Shown here: positions 1 through 5,850 of the stretch, piece after piece
Position numbering within the stretch: position 1 is the first letter of the stretch
Layout: each line of letters starts with the position of its first letter
DNA from: an uncultured beta proteobacterium
GTDB taxonomy: Bacteria; Pseudomonadota; Gammaproteobacteria; Burkholderiales; Burkholderiaceae_C
Direction of reading: 5' to 3'
DNA: 11,931 nt
Assembly: GCA_903834645.1 (NCBI GenBank)
Contig: CAILKA010000502.1
Location: 1-11,931 of the forward strand
Made by a program: the position numbers and the translations under genes
The notes under the pieces: model-generated
What the model saw: only the letters and a program-made list of their open reading frames with translations
Told to the model about the DNA's origin: nothing
Database searches by the model: none

Positions 1-1
1 G

Positions 2-388
2 GCGATGTGCCGCAACGAGCCCGAGCCCACCGGGGAGCGCGGCGTGCTGATTTCCACGGCCAGTGTCGCGGCCTACGACGGCCAGATCGGCCAGGCTGCC
101 TACGCCGCCAGCAAGGGCGGCGTGGTGGGCATGACGCTGCCGATCGCCCGCGACCTGGCGCGCAATGGCATCCGCAACATGACGATCGCGCCCGGCATCT
201 TCGGCACGCCCATGCTCTTCGGCATGCCCCAGGAGGTGCAGGATGCGCTGGCGGCGAGCGTGCCCTTCCCCAGCCGCCTTGGCACACCCCGGGACTATGC
301 CAGGCTCGTGCAGCACATCGTCGAGAACGACATGCTCAACGGCGAGGTGATTCGGTTGGACGGCGCAATCCGCCTGGCCCCGCGCTGA
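2..388 (+). CDS. Short-chain dehydrogenase/reductase, HSD10-like 3-hydroxyacyl-CoA dehydrogenase (C-terminal half, 5' partial)
   Basis: This is the last 128 residues of an SDR of about 255 residues; the Rossmann nucleotide-binding half lies left of the window. The catalytic triad is visible: Ser in STASVAA (21st residue shown), then Tyr 13 residues later and Lys four after that in YAASK. The segment GMTLPIARDLARNGI, the TIAPGIFGTPML loop and the tail GEVIRLDGAIRLAPR closely resemble human HSD10 (17-beta-HSD type 10) and bacterial 3-hydroxyacyl-CoA dehydrogenases. These are cytosolic enzymes that oxidise 3-hydroxyacyl-CoA with NAD in fatty-acid or branched-chain degradation. The exact substrate is inferred from resemblance; a FabG-type reductase is less likely given the GxFGTPML region. 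A GC stem-loop follows three bases after the stop. Confidence 0.85.
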   Translation, partial: AMCRNEPEPTGERGVLISTASVAAYDGQIGQAAYAASKGGVVGMTLPIARDLARNGIRNMTIAPGIFGTPMLFGMPQEVQDALAASVPFPSRLGTPRDYARLVQHIVENDMLNGEVIRLDGAIRLAPR

Positions 389-391
389 GCC

Positions 392-411
392 CAGGCGGCC
401 TGGGCCGCCTG
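392..411 (+). terminator. GC-rich stem-loop after the SDR gene, no U-tract
   Basis: A perfect 8-bp stem, CAGGCGGC (392-399) and GCCGCCTG (404-411), encloses the four-base loop CTGG and begins three bases after the SDR stop codon. No run of T follows, so it is not a classical intrinsic terminator. It may act as a 3' end-protecting hairpin or support a rho-dependent end. Confidence 0.4.
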
Positions 412-490
412 TACCCGATGGCCTCCCCGTCGATCGTTCCGCGCCCGCGCCCGCGGTCGGCACGAGCCGCATGTGCGCACCAAATTGAAG

Positions 491-507
491 CGCACTAATC
501 TGGTGCA
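491..507. promoter_or_regulatory. NtrC-box-like palindrome upstream of the receptor gene
   Basis: The 17-mer CGCACTAATCTGGTGCA has GCAC and GTGC arms flanking a centre of the right length for the NtrC (NRI) operator, whose consensus is TGCACY-N5-GGTGCA. It lies about 160 bases upstream of the receptor start, in the only sizeable gap before it. I did not find a good sigma-54 promoter (GG-N10-GC) between this site and the gene, so the assignment rests on the operator match alone. If real, it would tie receptor expression to nitrogen limitation. Confidence 0.33.
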
Positions 508-512
508 GGTGT

Positions 513-527
513 TGTCATTTGTTGACA
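513..527. promoter_or_regulatory. Small inverted repeat overlapping a TTGACA hexamer
   Basis: TGTCA (513-517) and TGACA (523-527) form an inverted repeat around TTTGT, and the right arm overlaps a perfect -35 hexamer, TTGACA (522-527). No matching -10 hexamer lies 16-18 bases downstream (the stretch reads GTGTGT). This could be an activator-dependent promoter or an operator; the evidence is only the motif and its position in the receptor's upstream region. Confidence 0.2.
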
Positions 528-664
528 CATGCGGGGAAACCCTTGTGTGTCGATCCGCCTTGGGAAGGGGACACTCGGAAGGCTTTGAATACCGAGCCGA
601 CGGGCACATGCACCCGAAGGCAAGCTCTTGTGCCCTGCATGGGCGTTGCATTTGGAAGGAAACC

Positions 665-3247
665 ATGGCCACCTCCCTGAAGATCCAGCCGTCCACCATC
701 GCCAAGGCCGTCGCCCTGGCGTTTGGTGGCCTGGCGCTGCTGCCTGTCGCGCAAGCGCAGCAAAGCGGCGCCCAAGCCGACCAGCGCATCGAAGTCACCG
801 GCTCGCGCCTGAAGCGCGCCGAGACCGAAGGCGCCCTGCCGATCACCGTGATCGACCGCGCCGCCATCGAGGCGAGCGGCAAGAACTCGGTGGCCGAGCT
901 GATGCGTGACATCACGTTCTCTTCCTTCGGCAACTTCAAGCCGCAGTCGGGCAGCTCGGCGCAGGCGCTGGCTGACATCGACCTGCGTGGCCTGGGCTCG
1001 GACCGCACGCTGGTGCTGGTCGACGGCCGCCGGATCTCGAAGGCGCCGTTTTCCGCTTCGGCTCAAGACTTGAACCAGATCCCGCTTGCAGCCATCGAGC
1101 GCGTGGAAATCCTGTCTGACGGCGCCTCGGCCGTGTACGGTTCGGATGCCATCGGCGGGGTCGTCAACTTCATCACCCGCAAGAACTTCAACGGCCTGCA
1201 GGCCAGCTACGGCGAGGGCAACCCCGAAGTCAACGGCGGCGACACGAAGGAAGGTTCGCTGCTGATGGGCGCCTCCGGTGCCAAGGGTCGTATCTTCGCC
1301 GGCGTTTCGGTCAACAAGCGCGGCATGATCTACACGCGCGACCAGCTGGGCGGCGGCACGCTCGGCTTGTCGACCTTCGGCAACAACTACTTCCGCCCGG
1401 GCGTTGGCTTCACGGCCGTCCCCGGTTTCGATTGCACGAAGAACGACTTCTGGGTCTCCGGCTCGATCTGCTCGTTCAACTTCAACGCAACGGCGGCCAA
1501 CGAGGCTTCCTACGGCAACCGGTCGGTCTTCACGAACGGCGAATTCAACATCAACGACGACTGGACGGCCTACGCTTCGGCGACCATCTCCAACGTCACC
1601 ACCTTCGGCCGCTACGCGCCCACGCCGGTCGCGGTGCTGCTGACGCCGACCAGCCCGGCCTACCAAACCATTACCGCTGCCGTGCCGGGCCTGGCCGCCG
1701 CTGCGCCCACCGGCCTGACCCTGCGCCACCGCATGGCCGCCGCCGGCCCGCGTGACAGCAGCTCTGATGCCACCGTGAGCTCCGGCCTCGTGGGCGTCAA
1801 GGGCCGTCTGTTCAACAAGGTCGACCTGGACGTCGGCTTCCGGTCCGAGAAGTACCGCTACCAGGAGATGGGGCAAAACTACATCGTCCGCCCCCTGCTG
1901 GAGTCGGCGATCACCAGTGGCCGCTACAACATCTTCAACCCGTTCGGCAACTCTGCTGACGTGCTCAACAGCGTGAAGTCCACGATCTCGCGCAACAGCA
2001 CCTGGGATTCGAAGGAGATGTACGCCATGGCCTCCATGGATCTCTTCAAGATCCAGGGCCGGGCAGTGACGGGCGCAGTCGGCTTCGAGACCCGCTCCGA
2101 AACCTACGCCGACCTTTACGACCCGCAGTCTGAAGCCGGCATCATCGAAGGGTCGGCGGGCAACTCGGCTTCCGGTTCACGCGACATCAACTCGGCCTTC
2201 TTCGAAGTGGCCCTTCCTGTCCTCAAGGACCTCGAGCTGTCGCTGGCCGGTCGCCAGGACGAGTATGTGAACGGCCCGGGTGGCAACGGCAAGTCCTTCT
2301 CGCCCAAGATCGCCGCCAAGTGGCGGGCGATGAAGAACCTCACGCTGCGCGGCTCGATGGGCGAAGGCTTCCGTGCGCCGTCGCTGGACCAGCTCACCCA
2401 GAAGCCCTCCTTCTCGGCTGACTCGGTTACCGATTTCCGCACCTGCCGCGCCTTTGGTGGCACGCCGGTCCAGTGCGGCGATACCAACGGTGACGGTGTG
2501 CCTGATTCGCGCCAGCTCGTGTCGATCCAGGTCGACTCGACGGTCATCGCCAACCCTGGCCTCCAGCCTGAGACGTCCAAGCAGAGCAGCTTCGGTGCGG
2601 TGTTCGATCCGACGAATTGGTTGAGCCTCTCTCTGGATGCCTACAACATCCAGATCAACGGTCGCATCACCACGATGAGCGCCCAGACGATCCTGAACCG
2701 TCTGGCCAATCCGGCTCTCGGCCCCGTGCCCGCGGCGTTCTCGGTCACCCGCGCTCCCGCGAATGGCCAGATCACCAACATCACGCGCGGCTCGATCAAC
2801 GAAGGCAACATCGAAACCAGCGGCTACGACCTCTCCGCCAAGACCGACTTCAAGCTGGGCGCCTACGGCCGGCTCCAGAACAACTGGACGGTGAGCATCG
2901 TCGACAAGTACACCATCAACGATGGCGACAACCTGGTCGGTACGCAGGGTTCGCCCAAGATGCGTGCGAACCTGGCCAACACCTGGACGTACGGCCGCTT
3001 CGCGACCAACTTGACGATCAACCACATCGACAAGAACGGCGAAGGGACCTCCCTGACGAAGGCCTACACCACGGCGAGCATGGCGGTCACCTACCGTCAT
3101 CCGACGCGGACGACGCTCTCGGTGGGTGTGGTCAACCTCGAGGGCAAGATGCCTCAGTTGATCACCTACGACGGCCGTCCGTGGAACTTCTACCTGTACG
3201 ACGCGCTGGGCCGCCAGGTCTACTTCCGCGTCCAGCAGGCCTTCTGA
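665..3247 (+). CDS. TonB-dependent outer-membrane receptor
   Basis: An 860-residue TonB-dependent receptor. I chose the ATG at 665 because GGAAGGAAA sits just upstream (654-662) and translation then begins with a Sec signal peptide (Lys6 and Lys14, hydrophobic 15-29, likely cleavage after AQA at 29-31). The open frame extends upstream to 473 but has no signal there. A TonB-box-like stretch, RIEVTGSR (41-48), precedes the plug domain (about 52-172), which has IDLRGLGSDRTLVLVDGRR and the SDGASAVYGSDAIGGVVNFI signature. The remainder is a beta-barrel ending in the outer-membrane signature FRVQQAF with terminal Phe. Two Cys pairs, C257/C269 and C594/C604, probably form disulfides in extracellular loops; the second is followed by a DxNxDGxxD calcium-loop-like motif (606-614). 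No FecI/FecR pair lies beside it. The ligand is not evident from sequence; neighbours (hydroxylase, S9 peptidase) suggest a peptide-like ligand rather than a simple siderophore, as inference. Confidence 0.93.
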   Translation: MATSLKIQPSTIAKAVALAFGGLALLPVAQAQQSGAQADQRIEVTGSRLKRAETEGALPITVIDRAAIEASGKNSVAELMRDITFSSFGNFKPQSGSSAQALADIDLRGLGSDRTLVLVDGRRISKAPFSASAQDLNQIPLAAIERVEILSDGASAVYGSDAIGGVVNFITRKNFNGLQASYGEGNPEVNGGDTKEGSLLMGASGAKGRIFAGVSVNKRGMIYTRDQLGGGTLGLSTFGNNYFRPGVGFTAVPGFDCTKNDFWVSGSICSFNFNATAANEASYGNRSVFTNGEFNINDDWTAYASATISNVTTFGRYAPTPVAVLLTPTSPAYQTITAAVPGLAAAAPTGLTLRHRMAAAGPRDSSSDATVSSGLVGVKGRLFNKVDLDVGFRSEKYRYQEMGQNYIVRPLLESAITSGRYNIFNPFGNSADVLNSVKSTISRNSTWDSKEMYAMASMDLFKIQGRAVTGAVGFETRSETYADLYDPQSEAGIIEGSAGNSASGSRDINSAFFEVALPVLKDLELSLAGRQDEYVNGPGGNGKSFSPKIAAKWRAMKNLTLRGSMGEGFRAPSLDQLTQKPSFSADSVTDFRTCRAFGGTPVQCGDTNGDGVPDSRQLVSIQVDSTVIANPGLQPETSKQSSFGAVFDPTNWLSLSLDAYNIQINGRITTMSAQTILNRLANPALGPVPAAFSVTRAPANGQITNITRGSINEGNIETSGYDLSAKTDFKLGAYGRLQNNWTVSIVDKYTINDGDNLVGTQGSPKMRANLANTWTYGRFATNLTINHIDKNGEGTSLTKAYTTASMAVTYRHPTRTTLSVGVVNLEGKMPQLITYDGRPWNFYLYDALGRQVYFRVQQAF

Positions 3248-3253
3248 GGCCCG

Positions 3254-3274
3254 GGAGGCTGTGAACCAGCCTCC
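3254..3274 (+). repeat. Stem-loop immediately after the receptor stop
   Basis: GGAGGCTG (3254-3261) and CAGCCTCC (3267-3274) pair perfectly over 8 bp with the loop TGAAC, six bases after the stop codon. A second pairing, CTCGGCC (3288-3294) with GGCCGAG (3314-3320), follows, then the terminator hairpin. Together they make a highly structured 3' UTR that may slow 3'-to-5' exonuclease decay of the receptor mRNA. Confidence 0.5.
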
Positions 3275-3320
3275 ATCTCCAGGCGACCTCGGCCCCGCAA
3301 GGGCCGGGGCCCTGGCCGAG

Positions 3321-3348
3321 AAAGGGCTCTTCGGAGCCCTTTTTTCTT
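3321..3348 (+). terminator. Rho-independent terminator with UUCG tetraloop
   Basis: AAAGGGCTC (3321-3329) pairs perfectly with GAGCCCTTT (3334-3342) around a TTCG loop closed by C-G, an unusually stable tetraloop. It is followed by TTTCTT (3343-3348). It lies about 75 bases after the receptor stop and should separate the abundant receptor message from the hydroxylase gene, leaving downstream genes to partial read-through or their own promoter. Confidence 0.88.
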
Positions 3349-3409
3349 GCCCATGGGCGGTGCCGCCCTCACGCCAGGCACCTCCGGCTCGTATTGCCGG
3401 CCCGTTGCG

Positions 3410-4621
3410 ATGCCACAAGACCCAGATCCCGCGCCGCTCGCGGACAGCCCCCAAGTCGCCGCCTGGATTGCCAGCCTGGGTGCGGCCCCACAGGCCTTGA
3501 CGACGCCTGGTGCAGCAGCCTTGTCGCACGCGGCCATGATCGACGCGGTGCGCGCCCTGCGGCACCAGGCCACCCTCTCGCCCTCCCACACCGACGCCGT
3601 GCTGGGTGCCCTCCGGGACCAGCTGGACTGGGGCCGCATCGATGTCGCTCAGGTCTGGATGTTGCTCGCCGAGCTCTCGCACCGCACCGGGCGAAGCCTG
3701 GATGCACTGCGCTGCTGGCACCAGGCTTCCCGACGAGCTGCTCAGGGCCTCGATGCCGGCTCGCTCGAGGCGCTCGGCCTGCCAGACCCCTCGCACTGGG
3801 CCAGGCGCGTCACAGCCATGAGCGAGTTGCGCGCCGAGTACCTGCAAGATGCCTACTCCGACATCCGTCGCGATCTCGAGCCCAAGGCCCTCTTCCGGAT
3901 CGATCGGGCTCTGGCTGGCTACCTCGGCAAGGCCAGCGTCTTTTCCAGCCATCCCACGCAGCGACCCAAACTCATGTTCATCCCGGGGCTGCGCACCGGC
4001 GGCTTCCTCGACCCCAGTTCCCATCCGCTCGTGCCCCCTTTGCTTGCCGCCTTCGAGGACATGAGGCGCGAATTCAGCGGTGCCCTTGCTGCCGGTGACG
4101 GCATCGAGCCTTTCCTGGGGGAGAACCCCACAGCGAGCTCCGGCGAATACGTGTCCGGGCCAGCCGGCGCCTCATGGGATGCGCTCTTCTTCTTCAGGCA
4201 CGGTCGCCGCTACGACGCCAACCACGCACGGTTCCCGCGCACTGGCGCCCTGCTCGATGGCCTGGACCTGTGCCGCATAGACGGCCAGGCCCCGGAGATC
4301 TGCTTCTCCATACTGCGGCCGCACACGCGCATCGAGCCGCACCATGGCGTGACCAATGCGCGCGTGGTCATACACATTCCGTTCCAGGTGCCGCCGGGCT
4401 GCTACCTGGAGCTGACGAATGTGGGCCGGCACCATTGGCGCGAAGGCGAGCCCCTGGTCTTTGACGACACTTTCGAGCACGCTGCCGCCAACCCGTCGAA
4501 CCACCCCCGTGGCATCCTGCTGATGGATGCTTGGCATCCCGAGCTCACACCGCCCGAGCGCGCGGCCTTTCGCGCGCTCATCGAGGCCATCACCCGCATG
4601 GAGGCCCTGCCTGAGCACTGA
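3410..4621 (+). CDS. Aspartyl/asparaginyl beta-hydroxylase domain protein (AspH-type 2-oxoglutarate dioxygenase)
   Basis: A 403-residue predicted cytosolic protein with no signal peptide. Residues about 1-190 are helical, with TPR-like character (for example AQVWMLLAELSHRTGRSLDALRCWHQA). The C-terminal part is an Asp/Asn beta-hydroxylase fold: SILRPHTRIEPHHG holds the first Fe-binding His (H311) with Gly two residues later (G313), FDDTFEH holds the second (H357), R367 lies ten residues after it at the 2-oxoglutarate-binding position, and the domain ends WHPELTPPE. Human AspH likewise has HxG rather than HxD and binds Fe through two His, so this resembles an active enzyme. The expected reaction is O2- and 2-oxoglutarate-dependent beta-hydroxylation of Asp or Asn side chains; the substrate is unknown. 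I chose ATG 3410 because earlier starts (TTG 3347, ATG 3353) lie in or against the terminator; no clear ribosome site precedes any of them. The stop overlaps the next gene. Confidence 0.82.
   Translation: MPQDPDPAPLADSPQVAAWIASLGAAPQALTTPGAAALSHAAMIDAVRALRHQATLSPSHTDAVLGALRDQLDWGRIDVAQVWMLLAELSHRTGRSLDALRCWHQASRRAAQGLDAGSLEALGLPDPSHWARRVTAMSELRAEYLQDAYSDIRRDLEPKALFRIDRALAGYLGKASVFSSHPTQRPKLMFIPGLRTGGFLDPSSHPLVPPLLAAFEDMRREFSGALAAGDGIEPFLGENPTASSGEYVSGPAGASWDALFFFRHGRRYDANHARFPRTGALLDGLDLCRIDGQAPEICFSILRPHTRIEPHHGVTNARVVIHIPFQVPPGCYLELTNVGRHHWREGEPLVFDDTFEHAAANPSNHPRGILLMDAWHPELTPPERAAFRALIEAITRMEALPEH
4600..4604 (+). promoter_or_regulatory. Internal GGAGG ribosome-binding site deciding a CTG start
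   Basis: GGAGG lies inside the last codons of the hydroxylase gene, six bases before a CTG at 4611 that is in frame with the methyltransferase. No ATG, GTG or TTG lies in that frame between 4530 and 4634, so this is the best-supported start for the methyltransferase. Confidence 0.42.
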
Positions 4622-5561
4622 ACCCTGGTCGGCGTTGTGGTCGCGTAGCGACCGAGGCGCCATCGATCTCGAAGCCGACGATCCGGTCGCGATTGCTTTG
4701 CGTGATCATTGGCTGCAGCAACTGTCCTGGCTGGGCAGGAGCGCAGTCGTCGCCGATGTCGGGAGTGGCCCTGCCGTGCTGCCACGCATGCTCCTGCGAG
4801 GCCGTGAGAAGGCTCTGGCGGAAGTGCACTGGATCTGCATCGATTCGGCCGATTGGCCTGCCGCGCGTGATGCGGCTGCCGGCACCCGCATGACCCTGCG
4901 CACGGGCCAGGACTTTGCCGACGCACTCCCTCCCCCGGGAGGGGTGGACGCCGTCCTGAGCAATTTCGGACTCGAGTACGTGCACCGGGAAGAGGCTGCA
5001 GAGGCCTGTTGGGCATGGCTTGCAGGCGGTGCGCGGCTGCACGCGGTGATGCACGCCCGCGGATCGGTGATCGACCGCGTCGCATCGGTGAACCTGTCGG
5101 ACATCGGCTTCGCGCTGCATGAAGTCCGGCTCTTCGAGCATGCCCGTGCGATGCTGCGCGCGATCGCGACCGCGCCTTCCGACCCGCTGGAGCGAATGAT
5201 GCACGCCATCGCAGTGCGCGATGGCTACAACCAGGCGGTCAACGCATTGAAGGCCAGGATGGAGGCGGCGGGCGCCCGCAGTGCCCCGCTCATGGACATG
5301 CTGCAGGGCATCACGGCACTGACCGGGCCGGCGCGCGAAGGTCATCTTGACTCCGCGCTCACCACGCTCTCGGACCGTGAGGCGGGCTATGTGGCCGAGT
5401 GCGCACGACTCCAGGCCATGCATCGGGCCGCGCTCGATGAGACCAGCCTGGCGACGTTCCTCGAGGCCCTCTCACAGGCAGGGTTGCGAGACCTGAAGTC
5501 CCAGCGCATCGACTCTCCGATCGGGTTGCTCGCCTGGATGGTATCGGGCCGCAAGCCTTGA
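4611..5561 (+). CDS. Class I SAM-dependent methyltransferase
   Basis: About 316 residues from the proposed CTG start, overlapping the hydroxylase gene by 11 bases, which suggests translational coupling. The Rossmann methyltransferase core is recognisable: motif I VADVGSGPAV (D49 to G53), an acidic residue ending the second strand (D78 in WICIDSAD) that would hold the SAM ribose, and a motif-IV-like DAVLSNFGLEY (113-123). The N-terminal TEPWSALW fits a family of uncharacterised methyltransferases that begin with a Trp-Ser-x-x-Trp element. The region after about 155 is helical and may bind the substrate. Alternatives for the start are ATG 4527 (95-base overlap, with an Arg/Pro/Ser-rich extension that looks like out-of-frame translation) and TTG 4635 (no ribosome site); the first internal ATG would delete motif I. 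The substrate is unknown; coupling to the hydroxylase suggests both act on the same molecule or pathway, as inference. Confidence 0.75.
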   Translation: MSTEPWSALWSRSDRGAIDLEADDPVAIALRDHWLQQLSWLGRSAVVADVGSGPAVLPRMLLRGREKALAEVHWICIDSADWPAARDAAAGTRMTLRTGQDFADALPPPGGVDAVLSNFGLEYVHREEAAEACWAWLAGGARLHAVMHARGSVIDRVASVNLSDIGFALHEVRLFEHARAMLRAIATAPSDPLERMMHAIAVRDGYNQAVNALKARMEAAGARSAPLMDMLQGITALTGPAREGHLDSALTTLSDREAGYVAECARLQAMHRAALDETSLATFLEALSQAGLRDLKSQRIDSPIGLLAWMVSGRKP

Positions 5562-5572
5562 CTCGATCACGT

Positions 5573-5592
5573 GGCCGGGGCGCGAACCGGCC
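5573..5592 (+). terminator. Weak stem-loop after the methyltransferase gene
   Basis: GGCCGG (5573-5578) pairs with CCGGCC (5587-5592) around an eight-base loop, 12 bases after the stop. No T-run follows, so an intrinsic terminator is doubtful. The rest of the 289-base gap to the peptidase start holds two 10-base direct repeats and a possible promoter but no convincing gene. Confidence 0.22.
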
Positions 5593-5837
5593 CGCCGTTC
5601 ATGCCGCCCAGGCGCGGTCTGTGCAGTTGTACCTCCCGCTCATCGCAACAGGCCCGGCATCGTGATGGAGCCCGAGTACGATGGCGGGCGTGAAGCACCT
5701 TCTCCCGATCACGTGTCATCACTCAGCGGGTTGGATCCAAGCTGCGTGGCAGGCGCCCAGCGTGCCCGCATCCTCAGCCCTGCCCCCAGGCCTCACGCGG
5801 GCAGCCCCACCGTTCACGCGGCCACGTTGCGCCCGCC

Positions 5838-5843
5838 TACACT
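5838..5843 (+). promoter_or_regulatory. Possible -10 element giving a leaderless peptidase transcript
   Basis: TACACT matches four of six bases of TATAAT and ends seven bases before the peptidase ATG, the spacing expected if transcription starts at the A of the start codon. No Shine-Dalgarno sequence lies between it and the ATG, which fits a leaderless mRNA. The -35 region is poor (TTCACG at 5813-5818, spacing 19). Confidence 0.33.
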
Positions 5844-5850
5844 TCGCGCC

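Noticed and set aside
522..550. Sigma-70 promoter starting from the TTGACA at 522
   Set aside because: The -35 hexamer is perfect but no acceptable -10 exists at 16-18 bases; retained only as a low-confidence regulatory motif.
635..650. Sigma-54-like sequence (TGCATG-N4-TTGCA) before the receptor
   Set aside because: The TTGCA half is perfect but the -24 GG is not, and transcription would start around 661, leaving the ribosome site off the message.
515..1876. Long minus-strand open frame of 453 codons opposite the receptor gene
   Set aside because: It lies entirely antisense to a well-supported receptor, has Arg/Val/His-rich composition typical of GC-rich antisense frames, and shows no recognisable domain or start signal.
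3261..3500. Small plus-strand frame between receptor and hydroxylase, considered as a peptide precursor
   Set aside because: It runs through two hairpins and the terminator into the hydroxylase gene in another frame, has no ribosome site, and shows no leader/core organisation.
2177..4024. Minus-strand open frame of 615 codons spanning the receptor end and the hydroxylase start
   Set aside because: It crosses a terminator and two good genes on the other strand, and its composition and lack of motifs mark it as an antisense shadow.
5662..5850. N-terminal extension of the S9 peptidase from the ATG at 5662
   Set aside because: The extra 63 residues lack domain similarity and would bury the signal peptide that begins at 5851.
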